NCBI GenBank assembly: GCA_036844945.1
Contig: DAIUEV010000008.1
Coordinates: forward strand, 10,015 to 74,014
Reading direction: 5' to 3'
Length of the DNA stretch: 64,000 nt
Source: Palsa-461 sp036844945
GTDB taxonomy: Bacteria > Actinomycetota > Acidimicrobiia > Acidimicrobiales > RAAP-2
A program made the translations under genes and the position numbers. The notes below the pieces were generated by a model. It saw only the letters and a list, made by a program, of their open reading frames with translations. It did not search any database and was not told where the DNA came from. Shown here piece by piece: positions 1 through 9,299 of the stretch. Positions within the stretch are counted from its first letter, which is position 1. Every line of letters starts with the position of its first letter.

Positions 1-1094
1 CGACAGTGCACCTGGAGGATGGGCAGCCGCTCGTCGAGGTCGGGCAACGGGACCACGATCTGGCGGTCGAAGCGGCCGGGCCGGAGCAGCGCCGGGTCCA
101 AGATGTCGGGCCGGTTGGTGGCGGCGATCATCACGACCCCCTCGGCCGGATCGAACCCGTCCATCTCCGACAGCATCTGGTTGAGGGTCTGCTCACGCTC
201 GTCGTGCCCGCCGCCGAGCCCGGCGCCGCGCTTGCGCCCGATCGAGTCGATCTCGTCGACGAAGACGATCGCGGGGGCCTGCTTGCGGGCGGTCTGGAAG
301 AGGTCCCGTACCCGCGAGGCGCCCACCCCGACGAACATCTCCATGAAGTCCGAGCCGCTGACCGAGAGGAACGGCACCCCGGCCTCGCCGGCCACCGCCC
401 GGGCGAGCAGCGTCTTGCCGGTGCCGGGCGGGCCCACGAGGAGGACGCCCTTCGGGATCTTGGCCCCGATGTCGCGGAACCGGGCGGGGGTCTTCAGGAA
501 GTCGACGACCTCGGAGATCTCCTGCTTGACCCCGTTGTAGCCCGCGACGTCGCCGAAGGTGGTCGACGGTCGCTCGGCGCTGTACTGGCGGGCGCGCGAT
601 CGTCCGATCGACATGATCCCCGACATCTGGCCCCGGGCCTGCCGGGTCATCAGCCACATCACCCCGCCGAAGAGGAGCACGAGGAGCAGGTAGGGGAGGA
701 TCGCCGAGAAGATGGAGGACGAGGGCTCGGCGAAGTTGACGCTCAACCCGTCCTTTCGGAGGGTGTTCACGTCCGTCTGGCTGTAGGGGTTCGGGCCCTG
801 GGTGGTGTAGCTCTGGCCGTTGGAGAACTTGCCGGTGATCACCCCGGTCGCGTTGTCGATCGTCGCGCTCGACACCCGGCCGGCCTTCACGTCGCTCAGG
901 TAGCTCGAGTAGTTGACCGAGGTGGACGAGGAGTGGGGGAGCAGGGACGGGACCACGAGGACCGCCAGCACCGCCACGATGAGGACGGTCCAGATCCACC
1001 GCCAGCTCTGGTCGTTGCCACCGGGCGTGGGCGTGTTGCCGCCGCCGCCGGGCGTCTGCTGGCGGTTCGGCCGGTCGGGCCGAGACGGGCTCAC
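1..1094 (-). CDS. ftsH: ATP-dependent zinc metalloprotease FtsH, N-terminal part (cut by window edge)
   Basis: Membrane-anchored AAA+ protease that degrades misfolded and regulatory membrane proteins. About 364 residues are present; the zinc-protease domain lies beyond the window. A Gly/Pro-rich cytosolic N-terminus leads to a first membrane segment at about residues 33-52, then an extracytoplasmic loop and a second membrane segment at about 128-149. The AAA module follows: Walker A GPPGTGKT near 222, Walker B VFVDEID near 276, and the second region of homology with ATNRPDILDPALLRPGRFD near 319-337. The start is GTG at 1094: an in-frame TAG lies four codons upstream and no other start codon intervenes. 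An ATG at 1102 is in another frame and meets TGA at once. The gene is divergent from the CPBP protease gene. Confidence 0.95.
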   Translation of the reverse strand, partial: MSPSRPDRPNRQQTPGGGGNTPTPGGNDQSWRWIWTVLIVAVLAVLVVPSLLPHSSSTSVNYSSYLSDVKAGRVSSATIDNATGVITGKFSNGQSYTTQGPNPYSQTDVNTLRKDGLSVNFAEPSSSIFSAILPYLLLVLLFGGVMWLMTRQARGQMSGIMSIGRSRARQYSAERPSTTFGDVAGYNGVKQEISEVVDFLKTPARFRDIGAKIPKGVLLVGPPGTGKTLLARAVAGEAGVPFLSVSGSDFMEMFVGVGASRVRDLFQTARKQAPAIVFVDEIDSIGRKRGAGLGGGHDEREQTLNQMLSEMDGFDPAEGVVMIAATNRPDILDPALLRPGRFDRQIVVPLPDLDERLPILQVHC

Positions 1095-1264
1095 GGCGCC
1101 ATGCTAGGCGCAGCGACCCGCGAACTGGTACCGACCGCGAGCCCCCGAAGAGGGGTGACCGGGTCGTCGACACAGTCAGCACGCTGCGACGACACCGATC
1201 GCGGCCCGTCTCGCACCCCTCGTCGCGGCCCTGTGTCGCCGGGGGTCGGCAGTATCTTTCACTG

Positions 1265-2164
1265 ATGCCCTCCTCCGGTGACGACGAGGTCCGGAGCGAG
1301 ACGCCCGGCCTCGGCGGTCACGAATCGGGGCGCGGCCCGGTGGTCCCGCGTCGAGGGTGGCGGGGCCGGCCCCCCGGCGAGCGGCGGCCCGCCGTCCCGG
1401 CCACCCGGAGCGACGGCGGCTGGTGGCTCGTCTGCGCCGGCATCGGCTTCGTGGTCGGCCAGATCGTCGCCCTCGTGGTGATCACGGTGGCCGCGCAGAT
1501 CACGGGCAACGGCGCCCACCTCACTGCCATCTCCAAGCTGGCGGCCCCGCCGGCCTGGTACATCGGTTCGGGCCTGGTCGGGCTCTGGACGGGTTTCTTT
1601 TTCGGGCCGGCCATCGCCAGCCGGGTGCGGGGGACCCGGCACCTCGTCGCCGACCTCGGGCTGTCGTTCCGGCGGTCGGACGCGTGGGGAGTCCTCATCG
1701 GCATCGGCGGGCAGCTGCTCGTCACGCTGATCTACCTGCCCTTCGTGTCCCACCTGCACAACTTCCAGGCGCCAACGACCAAGCTCACCGGGGGGGCGCA
1801 CGGCACCGGGTTCGCGGTGATCGCGATCCTCACGGTGGTCGGTGCGCCGTTCTTCGAGGAGCTGTTCTTCCGGGGGCTGCTCCTGCGCGGCCTGCTCGGT
1901 GTGTTCGGTGCGGCCGGCCGGCGGCTGGCCGGCGCCGCGACGCCGGTCCTGGCGATCGCGGTGGCGGTCGTGGCCGACGGGCTCCTGTTCGGCCTCGCCC
2001 ACGGCGAGCTCGAGCAGTTCGCCGGGCTCGCCGTGTTCGGCTGCATCCTGGCCGTCGTCGCGTACAAAACCGGGCGCCTCGGGATGAACATGGTCGCCCA
2101 TGCGAGCTTCAACCTCGTCGCCGTGATCGCGATCGCCTCGAACCGCGCCGGGCTCATCCACTGA
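1265..2164 (+). CDS. CPBP-family (CAAX/Rce1-like) intramembrane metalloprotease
   Basis: A 299-residue multispanning protein of the CPBP family, glutamate-type intramembrane proteases. In bacteria these are linked to bacteriocin self-immunity and protein processing. The three family motifs are visible: EELFFR at 198-203, FGLAHGE near residue 247, and NMVAHASFN near 280. These supply the catalytic glutamates and histidines. The first 50 residues are polar and Arg/Gly/Pro-rich and probably cytosolic; about seven hydrophobic segments follow. The next gene starts 13 bp downstream on the same strand, so the two are probably co-transcribed. The substrate cannot be told from sequence. Confidence 0.88.
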   Translation: MPSSGDDEVRSETPGLGGHESGRGPVVPRRGWRGRPPGERRPAVPATRSDGGWWLVCAGIGFVVGQIVALVVITVAAQITGNGAHLTAISKLAAPPAWYIGSGLVGLWTGFFFGPAIASRVRGTRHLVADLGLSFRRSDAWGVLIGIGGQLLVTLIYLPFVSHLHNFQAPTTKLTGGAHGTGFAVIAILTVVGAPFFEELFFRGLLLRGLLGVFGAAGRRLAGAATPVLAIAVAVVADGLLFGLAHGELEQFAGLAVFGCILAVVAYKTGRLGMNMVAHASFNLVAVIAIASNRAGLIH

Positions 2165-2177
2165 TGGGGGGCGGCCG

Positions 2178-4592
2178 TTGACCGGCCTCGTCGACCCCGA
2201 GGCGCCACCGGTCCCGGCGGACACCGAGGCGCCGGTCACCGTGCTCGCGCCCGGGCGGCGCTGGCCGGCGTGGCTGCCGGGGGCCTGCACCGCCGTCGCG
2301 ATCCTTGGCGTGATCGCGGTGGTCCTGTGGCAGATGCACCTCAACCTCCTGTTCACCGACACGACCACCACCGGGGGCGACACCGGCTCCCACTTCGTGA
2401 TGCCCGCCTACCTCCGCCATCACCTCCTGACCAGCGGCCGGCTAACCGGGTGGGACCCCAGCTGGTACGACGGCTATCCGATCTACACCTTCTATTTCGT
2501 CGTCCCGGACTTCCTGGCCGCCCTGGCGAGCTTCGTCATCCCCTACGGGATCGCGTTCAAGCTCATGACGGTCCTCGGCTCGGTGCTCCTGCCGGTTGCC
2601 GCCTGGGCGTGCGGGCGGCTGTTCGGTCTCCGGGCCCCCGGCCCGGCCGCGCTCGCCGCCGCGACGCTCCCCTTCCTGTTCGACTACACGTGGACGATCG
2701 ACGGGGGGAACCTCTTCTCCACCCTGGCCGGCGAGTACGCCTACTCCCTCGCCATCCCGCTCGCCCTCGTGTTCCTTGGGCTGTTCGCGCGCGGCCTGCG
2801 GACCGGGCGGGGGCGGACCTGGTCGGCGGTCGTCCTCGCGCTCTGCGTCCTCACCCACATCCTCCCGGCGCTCCTCGCCCTCGTCGGGGCGGCCGTGCTG
2901 GTCGTCCTCGAGCTCCTCGGCGACCGCGTGCGGTCCGACGACGGCGTCGAGGCCGCCCGTGAGGGGCGGTGGCGGTGGCACCGGGCGTGGTGGGGGGTCT
3001 CGACCGTCGGGCTCGGGCTCCTGCTCTCCTCGTGGTGGCTTGTCCCGTTCCTCCTCGACCACGCGTACTCGACCCAGATGGGCTACCAGAACGTCGCCGG
3101 GTTCCCCGGGCTCTTCTTCCCCCGCGCCGACATTTGGGCCCTCCTGATCGCCGGGGTCGCGGTCCTGGTCGCGATCGGCACGCGGAGCCGCTTCGGCCTG
3201 CTCTTCTCGGTGCTCGGGGGGAGCGCGGCCCTGGCCGTCCGGTTCGACCCGCAGGGCGCCCTCTACAACGTTCGGCTCCTGCCCCTGTGGTTCCTGTGCG
3301 TGTACCTCATGGCCGGGTGGCTGGCCTCGGTGGTCGTCCGTGCCGCGGTCGTTGCCTGGCGCCACCGTCGTCGGGTGACCGAGTCGCTCCGCTCCCCGCC
3401 CCTCGAGCGGCACTACCGCTTCGTCCCGGCCGCGATCGCGGGGCCGCTCGCGGTGCTCCTCGGCGCGCTCGTCGTCGTGGTCCCGCCCTTCGTACTGCCC
3501 GCCAGCGCGCTGCCGACCCCCCCGGGAGCGAACCAGGTCATCAACTGGTCCAACTGGAACTACAAGGGATTCGAGGGCGCCCCGTCCTATAACGAGTTCA
3601 AGGGCCTGATGGCGACGATGTCACGGGTCGGCGAGACCCACGGGTGCGGCCGGGCCATGTGGGAGTACGACGCCGACGAGAACCGCTTCGGTACCCCCGA
3701 GGCGCTGATGGACCTCGCCTATTTCACCGGCGGCTGCATCGACTCGATGGAGGGGCTGCTCTTCGAGTCGTCGACCACGACCCCGTACCACTTCTTGGAC
3801 CAGGCCGAGCTGTCGCCGGCACCGTCGGATCCCATGGTGGGCCTCCCCTACGGCCCCCTCGACGTGCCGCTCGGGATCGACCACCTCCAGCTGCTCGGAG
3901 TGAAGTACTTCATGGCCAACAGCACGATCGTCGTGGACGCGGCGAAAGCCAACCCGTCGCTCCGGCTGGTGGCGACCACGGGACCCTGGCACTCCGCCTA
4001 CAACGGCCAGCTGCTCAGCGAGACCTGGGACATCTTCGAGGTGAAGGACTCGGCGCCGGTGGTGCCCCTCTCGAACCTCCCGGCCGTGCTCACCAATGTC
4101 GGTCCGGGCCAGACGAGTTGGTTGCCGGTTTCGGAGACCTGGTACGACGACCCGAACCGCTGGGACGTCGAGCTGGCCGCCGCCGGTCCGGCCAGCTGGC
4201 CACGCATCGCGGCCGGGACGCCGCCACCGACCGACACGGTGCCCACGACCTCGGTCACCGACGTGGTCGAGGGCGTCGACACCATCAGCTTCCACGTGAG
4301 CCGGGTCGGCACTCCCGTGCTCGTCAAGACCTCCTACTTCCCGAACTGGGTGGCGACCGGGGCGACCGGCCCGTGGCGGGTCACCCCGAACCTCATGGTG
4401 GTGGTCCCGACCGCACACACGGTGACGCTCTCCTACGGCACCGGCAAGGCGGGGAAGCTCGGGTTCGCCGCGACCGGTCTGGGCGTCGTGCTGCTGGGCG
4501 GCGGAGCCGTCCTCGCCCGCCGGCGCCGCGCCGCCCCGCGCCCCGCGCACGCGGGTCCGGGCGGTCTCGGGGGCGCGGGACGCGGCCGGTAG
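2178..4592 (+). CDS. Large polytopic membrane protein, 6-pyruvoyl-tetrahydropterin-synthase-related type
   Basis: An 804-residue membrane protein. After about 35 polar residues comes a first membrane helix, then an extracytoplasmic DTGSHF motif near residue 68-75, many further helices to about residue 440, a large exported region (about 445-770) and one last helix before an Arg-rich tail. This layout fits the PTPS-related/YfhO-like membrane families, which resemble GT-C glycosyltransferases (Asp-containing first loop, exported C-terminal domain). The pterin name is historical and no pterin role is implied. The likely start is TTG at 2178, preceded by a G-rich stretch (GGGGGGCGG). The gene sits between a protease gene and mannose-phosphate genes, so a role in surface glycan assembly is possible but only inferred. 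Confidence 0.7.
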   Translation: MTGLVDPEAPPVPADTEAPVTVLAPGRRWPAWLPGACTAVAILGVIAVVLWQMHLNLLFTDTTTTGGDTGSHFVMPAYLRHHLLTSGRLTGWDPSWYDGYPIYTFYFVVPDFLAALASFVIPYGIAFKLMTVLGSVLLPVAAWACGRLFGLRAPGPAALAAATLPFLFDYTWTIDGGNLFSTLAGEYAYSLAIPLALVFLGLFARGLRTGRGRTWSAVVLALCVLTHILPALLALVGAAVLVVLELLGDRVRSDDGVEAAREGRWRWHRAWWGVSTVGLGLLLSSWWLVPFLLDHAYSTQMGYQNVAGFPGLFFPRADIWALLIAGVAVLVAIGTRSRFGLLFSVLGGSAALAVRFDPQGALYNVRLLPLWFLCVYLMAGWLASVVVRAAVVAWRHRRRVTESLRSPPLERHYRFVPAAIAGPLAVLLGALVVVVPPFVLPASALPTPPGANQVINWSNWNYKGFEGAPSYNEFKGLMATMSRVGETHGCGRAMWEYDADENRFGTPEALMDLAYFTGGCIDSMEGLLFESSTTTPYHFLDQAELSPAPSDPMVGLPYGPLDVPLGIDHLQLLGVKYFMANSTIVVDAAKANPSLRLVATTGPWHSAYNGQLLSETWDIFEVKDSAPVVPLSNLPAVLTNVGPGQTSWLPVSETWYDDPNRWDVELAAAGPASWPRIAAGTPPPTDTVPTTSVTDVVEGVDTISFHVSRVGTPVLVKTSYFPNWVATGATGPWRVTPNLMVVVPTAHTVTLSYGTGKAGKLGFAATGLGVVLLGGGAVLARRRRAAPRPAHAGPGGLGGAGRGR

Positions 4593-4605
4593 GCTCGGGC
4601 GCGCC

Positions 4606-5964
4606 ATGGGCGATCCGAACGGGGTGTTCAAGGCCTATGACGTCCGCGGCACCTTCCCCGATCAAATCGACGCGGAGCTCTGCCGCGCCATCGGCTCGGC
4701 GATGGCGACCTTCACCGGGGCCGAGCGCCTGCTGGTCGTGCGGGACATGCGGCCCTCCGGGGTGGAGCTGTCGGCGGCGTTCGCCGAGGGGGCGTCCCGG
4801 GTCGGGGCCCGTGTGATCGACCTCGGGATGGCCTCGACCGATTTCCTCTACTTCGCGTCGGGGATGCTGGACGCGCCCGGTGCGATGTTCACCGCCTCCC
4901 ACAATCCGGCCAACTACAACGGGATCAAGATGTGCCAGGCCGGGGCCCGCCCGATCGGCAGGGACACCGGCCTCGCCGACATCCAGCGCCTCGCCGTCGA
5001 GTACCTGGGGCACCCCGCAACGAACGGATCGCCCCCCGAGGTCGACCGGCTCGACCTCCTGGACGACTACGCCGAGCACGTGCGGTCCTTCGTCGACCGC
5101 TCGGTGCTGCGGCCGCTGAAGGTGGTGGCCGACACGGCGAACGGGATGGGCGGCCTCGTCGCCCCGCTCGTCTTCGGGCCGCTGCCCTTCGAGGTCTCGA
5201 TCCTGTTCGGCGAGCTCGACGGCACCTTCCCGAACCACCCGGCCGATCCGATCCAGGAGGAGAACCTGGCCGACCTGAAGGCCGCCGTGCTCGAGCACAA
5301 AGCCGATGTGGGCCTCGCCTTCGACGGCGACGCCGACCGGGTCTTCTTGGTGGACGAGCGGGCCGGACCGGTGTCCGGATCGCTGACGACCGCCCTCGTC
5401 GCGAGCTCGATGCTCGAGAAGCACAAGGGCGCCACCATCCTCTACAACCTCATCTGCTCCAAGGTGGTCCCCGAGGTGATCGCCGAGAATGGCGGGGTCG
5501 GGGTCCGCACTAGGGTCGGCCACTCCTTCATCAAAGAGGTGATGGCCGAGACCGGGGCGGTGTTCGGGGGCGAGCACTCCGGGCACTACTACTTCGCCGA
5601 GAACTACCGGGCCGACTCGGGGATCATCGCCGCGATGGTGGTCCTCGAGCTCATGAGCAGGAGCGACCGGCCGCTCTCCGAGCTGCTCCGACCGTTCCGG
5701 CGCTACGCCGACTCTGGCGAGATCAACACCGAGGTGAAGAACCCGGCCGAGGTGGTCGAGGCGGTCGCCGAGCGGGTCTCGGGCGGGGGGGCGTCGATCG
5801 ATCGCCTGGACGGCCTGACGGTGGACCACGGCGATTGGTGGTACAACCTGCGCCCGTCGAACACCGAGCCCCTGCTCCGTCTCAACGTGGAGGCGAGGAC
5901 GGCGGACGAGTGCGCCCGCCATGTGGACGAGGTCCTCGGCCTCGTCGCCGAGTTGTCCGACTGA
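4606..5964 (+). CDS. manB: Phosphomannomutase/phosphoglucomutase
   Basis: Alpha-D-phosphohexomutase of 452 residues that interconverts mannose-6-phosphate and mannose-1-phosphate (or the glucose equivalents). It feeds GDP-mannose and glycan synthesis in the cytosol. All four family signatures are intact: phosphoserine loop TASHNP (Ser at about 98), metal loop DGDADR at 240-245, sugar-specificity loop GEHSG near 322, and phosphate-binding loop RPSNTEP near 416. The GEHSG loop fits the PMM/PGM group rather than phosphoglucosamine mutase. A Trm112-like gene and a phosphoglucose/phosphomannose isomerase follow, the usual actinobacterial mannose-metabolism neighbourhood. Confidence 0.93.
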   Translation: MGDPNGVFKAYDVRGTFPDQIDAELCRAIGSAMATFTGAERLLVVRDMRPSGVELSAAFAEGASRVGARVIDLGMASTDFLYFASGMLDAPGAMFTASHNPANYNGIKMCQAGARPIGRDTGLADIQRLAVEYLGHPATNGSPPEVDRLDLLDDYAEHVRSFVDRSVLRPLKVVADTANGMGGLVAPLVFGPLPFEVSILFGELDGTFPNHPADPIQEENLADLKAAVLEHKADVGLAFDGDADRVFLVDERAGPVSGSLTTALVASSMLEKHKGATILYNLICSKVVPEVIAENGGVGVRTRVGHSFIKEVMAETGAVFGGEHSGHYYFAENYRADSGIIAAMVVLELMSRSDRPLSELLRPFRRYADSGEINTEVKNPAEVVEAVAERVSGGGASIDRLDGLTVDHGDWWYNLRPSNTEPLLRLNVEARTADECARHVDEVLGLVAELSD

Positions 5965-6010
5965 TCCCGAGCACCGATCACACCGAAGACACAGAGGAAG
6001 AGGACGACCG

Positions 6011-6268
6011 ATGCCGCTGGACCCGCTCCTGATCGAGCTCTTGGCCTGCCCCGAGGACAAGGGGCCCCTGCTGTGGTTCGAGGACGAGGACCTGCTCTAC
6101 AACCCGCGTCTGAAGCGCGCCTACAAGGTGGTCGACTCGATCCCGGTCATGCTGATCGACGAGTCGGTCGCCGTCGACGACGCCGAGCACGGCCGCCTCG
6201 TCGCCAAAGCCGAGGCGGGTGGCGCCCAAGAGACCGGGCAGCCCCCGGCCGAGCCGTCAGGAGCGTGA
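6011..6268 (+). CDS. Trm112-family small protein
   Basis: An 85-residue protein of the Trm112/UPF0434 family. The fold is recognisable from PLLIELLACPEDKGPL at the N-terminus and YPVVDSIPVML-like hydrophobics (here YKVVDSIPVML) in the middle. Eukaryotic and archaeal members activate RNA and protein methyltransferases; the actinobacterial role is not settled. Only one of the usual zinc-ligand cysteines is kept, so zinc binding is doubtful. The Ala/Gly/Pro-rich tail after residue 62 looks disordered. ATG at 6011 follows a purine-rich GAGGAAGAGGA stretch. The stop overlaps the start of the isomerase gene by four bases (GTGA), so the two are probably translationally coupled. Confidence 0.85.
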   Translation: MPLDPLLIELLACPEDKGPLLWFEDEDLLYNPRLKRAYKVVDSIPVMLIDESVAVDDAEHGRLVAKAEAGGAQETGQPPAEPSGA

Positions 6269-7350
6269 CCGCGCCGACCGGCGGCGGGTTCCCCTCGCCG
6301 CTCGGCGTCGACTCGGAGTCGATGTGGGCGGCCACGGCCGGGCTTCCCGAGCAGATGGTCGTCGCGCTCGAGGCCGGACACGCGGTCGACTCGCTCCCCG
6401 AGGGCGACGAGATCGAGGCCATCGCCGTCCTCGGCATGGGCGGGAGCGGGATCGCGGGGGACATCCTCATGGCCGTCGCGGCCGCGTCCTCCCGGGTGCC
6501 GGTCGCGGTGGTCAAGTCCTACGAGCTCCCGAGTTGGGTGGGCCCCCGCTCGCTCGTCTTCGCGGTTTCGTGTTCGGGCAACTCCGAGGAGACGCTCGCC
6601 ACGGCCGAGGCCGCGCTGGCCGTTGGGGCCTCGGTGGTGGCCGTGACCGGCGGCGGCCAGCTCGCCCGGCTCGCCGGTGAGCACGGCGCGCCGGTGATCC
6701 CGGTCCCTCCATCCATCCCCCAGCCGCGCGCCGCGATCGGAGCGATGTCGGTGCCCCTGCTCGTGGTGTCGGACCGCATCGGGCTGCTCCCGGACGCGGC
6801 CGACCAGGTCGCCGGAGCCCTGGATCACCTACGGGCCCGCCGCGATCAGCTCGTGGGACCGGACAGCCCGGCTGTGGAGATCGCGCGCCGGATCGGCCGG
6901 ACGATCCCCCTCGTGCACGGCGCCCAGGGGCTCCCTTCGGTCGCTGCGTCGCGCTGGAAGACCCAGGTGAACGAGAACGCCAAGGCCCCCGCCATGTGGT
7001 CGGCGCAGCCCGAGCTGTGCCACAACGAGATCGCCGGATGGGGGCAGTTCGGGGACGCGACCCGGCAGGTGATCACCGCCGTCGAGCTCCGCAGCGCCGA
7101 CGAACATCCGCAGGTGGCGCGCCGCTTCGATTGGGTTGCCGAGGTGCTGCGCGAGGTGGTGGCCGACGTGGTCGAGGTCCGTGCCGACGGACCCTCACCG
7201 ATTGCCCGATTCTTCGATCTCGTCTTGGTGGGCGACTTCGTGTCCCTGCACCTCGCCAATCGCGACGGGGTGGACCCGGGGCCCGTCCCGATTCTCACCG
7301 AGCTGAAGGACCTGTTGGCCGTCCACGCCGCGTCGGCGACGGGAGGCTGA
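6265..7350 (+). CDS. Bifunctional phosphoglucose/phosphomannose isomerase
   Basis: A 361-residue double-SIS-domain isomerase that interconverts fructose-6-phosphate with glucose-6- or mannose-6-phosphate. It would supply substrate to the phosphomannomutase two genes upstream. The N-terminal SIS domain has MGGSGIAGD near residue 59 and SCSGNSEET near 100, both binding the sugar phosphate. The C-terminal domain has WKTQVNENAK and CHNEIAGW near 252, where the conserved His and Glu take part in ring opening and isomerisation. GTG at 6265 is chosen because AGGAG lies just upstream and the GTGA overlap with the Trm112-like gene is typical of coupling. A perfect hairpin follows the stop. Confidence 0.9.
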   Translation: MTAPTGGGFPSPLGVDSESMWAATAGLPEQMVVALEAGHAVDSLPEGDEIEAIAVLGMGGSGIAGDILMAVAAASSRVPVAVVKSYELPSWVGPRSLVFAVSCSGNSEETLATAEAALAVGASVVAVTGGGQLARLAGEHGAPVIPVPPSIPQPRAAIGAMSVPLLVVSDRIGLLPDAADQVAGALDHLRARRDQLVGPDSPAVEIARRIGRTIPLVHGAQGLPSVAASRWKTQVNENAKAPAMWSAQPELCHNEIAGWGQFGDATRQVITAVELRSADEHPQVARRFDWVAEVLREVVADVVEVRADGPSPIARFFDLVLVGDFVSLHLANRDGVDPGPVPILTELKDLLAVHAASATGG

Positions 7351-7364
7351 CATCACGTCGGTGT

Positions 7365-7386
7365 GACCGGGTGGACGCACCCGGTC
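7365..7386. terminator. Hairpin between convergent genes
   Basis: Perfect 8-bp inverted repeat GACCGGGT / ACCCGGTC with a 6-nt loop. It lies 14 bp after the isomerase stop and 31 bp before the stop of the converging thiolase gene. There is no long T tract on either strand, which is common in high-GC actinobacteria. It may act as a bidirectional terminator. Confidence 0.5.
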
Positions 7387-7417
7387 CGGTTCCGCCGGTT
7401 CGGCGCCGGCCGGTCGC

Positions 7418-8620
7418 TTAGGCCAGGCGCTCCACGATCATCGCCATCCCTTGTCCGCCACCGACGCACATCGACTCGAGGCCGACGGTCTTGCCGGTGT
7501 CCTCCAACGCGTTGAGCAGCGTGGTCATGATCCGGGCACCGGTCTGTCCGAACGGGTGGCCGAGCGCGATCGCGCCACCCCTCACGTTGAGCTTGTTCCA
7601 GTCGATGCCGAGATGGCGCGCCGAGGGGATCACCTGCGCCGCGAACGCCTCGTTGATCTCGACGAGGTCGATGTCGTCGATGGTCATCGACGCCCGCTTG
7701 AGGGTCTGACGGATGGCCTCGACCGGGCCGAGGCCCATGATCTCGGGATTGAGGGCCGAAACGCCGCTGGCCACGATCCGGGCGAGCGGCGTGATCCCGA
7801 GCTCGCGCGCCCGGGCGTCGCTCATGACGACCACGGCCGCGGCGCCGTCGTTGAGCGGGCAGGCGTTGCCGGCGGTGACGGTCCCGCCCTCCCGGAACAC
7901 CGGCTTCAGCTGGCTGAGCGCCTCGAGGCTGGTTCCGGGCCGGGGCCCGTCGTCCTTCGTGACAACGGTTCCCGACGGCGTGGTCACGGGGATGATCTCG
8001 CGCTCGAAGAAGCCGTTGGTCTGGGACTCGACCGCGCGGGTCTGGGAGAGCAGCGCGAACTCGTCCATCTCCCGGCGGCTGACCTTCTCGGACTCGGCGA
8101 CGTTCTCGGCGGTCTGGCCCATGGCGATGTACACGTCGGGGAACCCGGACGGGGGGGTCCACGGCTCGGTGACCGCCGGCGCCCGGGCGGCGGTGCGCGC
8201 CTCGGCGTCGGCGAAGGCTTGGTTGTGGGGGCCGGTGTCGGAGGCCCCGTGCAGGTACCGGCTGACCGTTTCCACCCCGGCGGCCACGAACACGTCACCC
8301 TCTCCGGCGCGGATGGCGTGCGCGGCCATCCGAATCGTCTGCAGCGAGGAGGAGCAATACCGGTTCACGGTGACCCCCGGCACGTCGATACCCGCGAGGA
8401 TCCCGGCCACCCGGGCGATGTTGTAGCCCGACTCGCCCGCCGGCTGCGCGCAGCCGACGATGACGTCCTCGACGGTCGCGGCGTCAAGCGTCGGGACCTT
8501 TCTCAGTACCTCCCCGATGGTGAGGGCGAGCAGGTCGTCGGGTCGGCACTCGACGAGCGATCCCTTGTTAGCGCGGCCGATCGGGGTGCGTCCGGTCGCG
8601 ACGATGACGGCTTCAGGCAT
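7418..8620 (-). CDS. Acetyl-CoA C-acyltransferase (thiolase)
   Basis: A 400-residue type I/II thiolase that cleaves 3-ketoacyl-CoA with CoA, or condenses acyl-CoAs in reverse. All active-site elements are present: acyl-accepting Cys in RYCSSSLQ (about C88), NEAFAAQ near 314, GHPFGQTG with the catalytic His near 353, and the second active Cys in MCVGGGQG near 384. The length and the order of the motifs fit degradative FadA/acetyl-CoA acetyltransferase enzymes. It stands alone between convergent or unrelated genes, so its pathway partner is not visible; an acyl-CoA dehydrogenase lies 8 kb away. ATG at 8620 is preceded by GAAGGAGGG, a strong ribosome-binding site. Confidence 0.92.
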   Translation of the reverse strand: MPEAVIVATGRTPIGRANKGSLVECRPDDLLALTIGEVLRKVPTLDAATVEDVIVGCAQPAGESGYNIARVAGILAGIDVPGVTVNRYCSSSLQTIRMAAHAIRAGEGDVFVAAGVETVSRYLHGASDTGPHNQAFADAEARTAARAPAVTEPWTPPSGFPDVYIAMGQTAENVAESEKVSRREMDEFALLSQTRAVESQTNGFFEREIIPVTTPSGTVVTKDDGPRPGTSLEALSQLKPVFREGGTVTAGNACPLNDGAAAVVVMSDARARELGITPLARIVASGVSALNPEIMGLGPVEAIRQTLKRASMTIDDIDLVEINEAFAAQVIPSARHLGIDWNKLNVRGGAIALGHPFGQTGARIMTTLLNALEDTGKTVGLESMCVGGGQGMAMIVERLA

Positions 8621-8710
8621 CGGCCCTCCTTCGCCCGGACAGCCGGCATGTCCGGGTCCGCGGTCTTTGGAGGCTAGCTGTCGACTCGACAGCCCCCGAC
8701 GGGCGACCGC

Positions 8711-9262
8711 TCAGGACCAGAGCAGATCGGAGAGCGCGACGCAGAGGCCCTGGATCTCCAGTGCGGTCCGTTCGAAGGCGACCAGCGGGGACCCCGCGGG
8801 ATCGGCCACGTCGTCGGCATCGGACTCACCGAGGAGCTCGGAGCGGTTCCTTCCGACTCCCACACGAGCCAACCACGCCCCCAGATCCTCATGTTGCCGG
8901 CGCGAGCCGGCGATCCCGCCCCGCCGGACGAGCTCCTTCAGCGTGAAGCTTCTGCCCCAGCCGCCAGGCAGCCGGACCACGAGCTCGCGCACGTGCTCGC
9001 GGGCCATCCCGACGACCAAGTCGGCTCCTGCCACCAGCTCATCGGTGACCTGCAGGCTTCGGAACCGCGGGAGCTCCGGATCGTCGAACCCGAGGCCGAC
9101 CAGTGCCTCCTTCGTCTCTCGGGGGAGCGGTGCGCCGCCCGGGAGCAGCCCAGCGGATGAGATCTGGGCACGGACGCCGCGGCGGTTCGCCAGTGTTGAC
9201 AACATCACCTGGGCCATCGGCGAGCGATGTTGGTTTCCCGTGCAGACGAACAGGATTCGAAT
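8711..9262 (-). CDS. Low-molecular-weight protein-tyrosine phosphatase, no standard start codon
   Basis: LMW phosphatase/arsenate-reductase fold, about 183 residues. The phosphate-binding loop CTGNQHRSP (CX5R, catalytic Cys and Arg six residues later) is encoded upstream of the first available ATG (9217). An annotation starting at that ATG would lose the active site. Going back in frame, the conserved strand reads IRILFVCTGN, and the codon where family members have Met is ATT (9260-9262). No ATG, GTG or TTG occurs in frame between the sortase stop and 9217. The general-acid region is likely ADPAGSP near the C-terminus. Next to a sortase and surface-protein block, a Wzb-like role in envelope polysaccharide control is plausible. 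A non-canonical start or a sequence error must explain the 5' end. Confidence 0.8.
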   Translation of the reverse strand: MRILFVCTGNQHRSPMAQVMLSTLANRRGVRAQISSAGLLPGGAPLPRETKEALVGLGFDDPELPRFRSLQVTDELVAGADLVVGMAREHVRELVVRLPGGWGRSFTLKELVRRGGIAGSRRQHEDLGAWLARVGVGRNRSELLGESDADDVADPAGSPLVAFERTALEIQGLCVALSDLLWS

Positions 9263-9299
9263 CGGCCGAGTGTACCGACGCCGTTTCCCGGTCCTCGAA

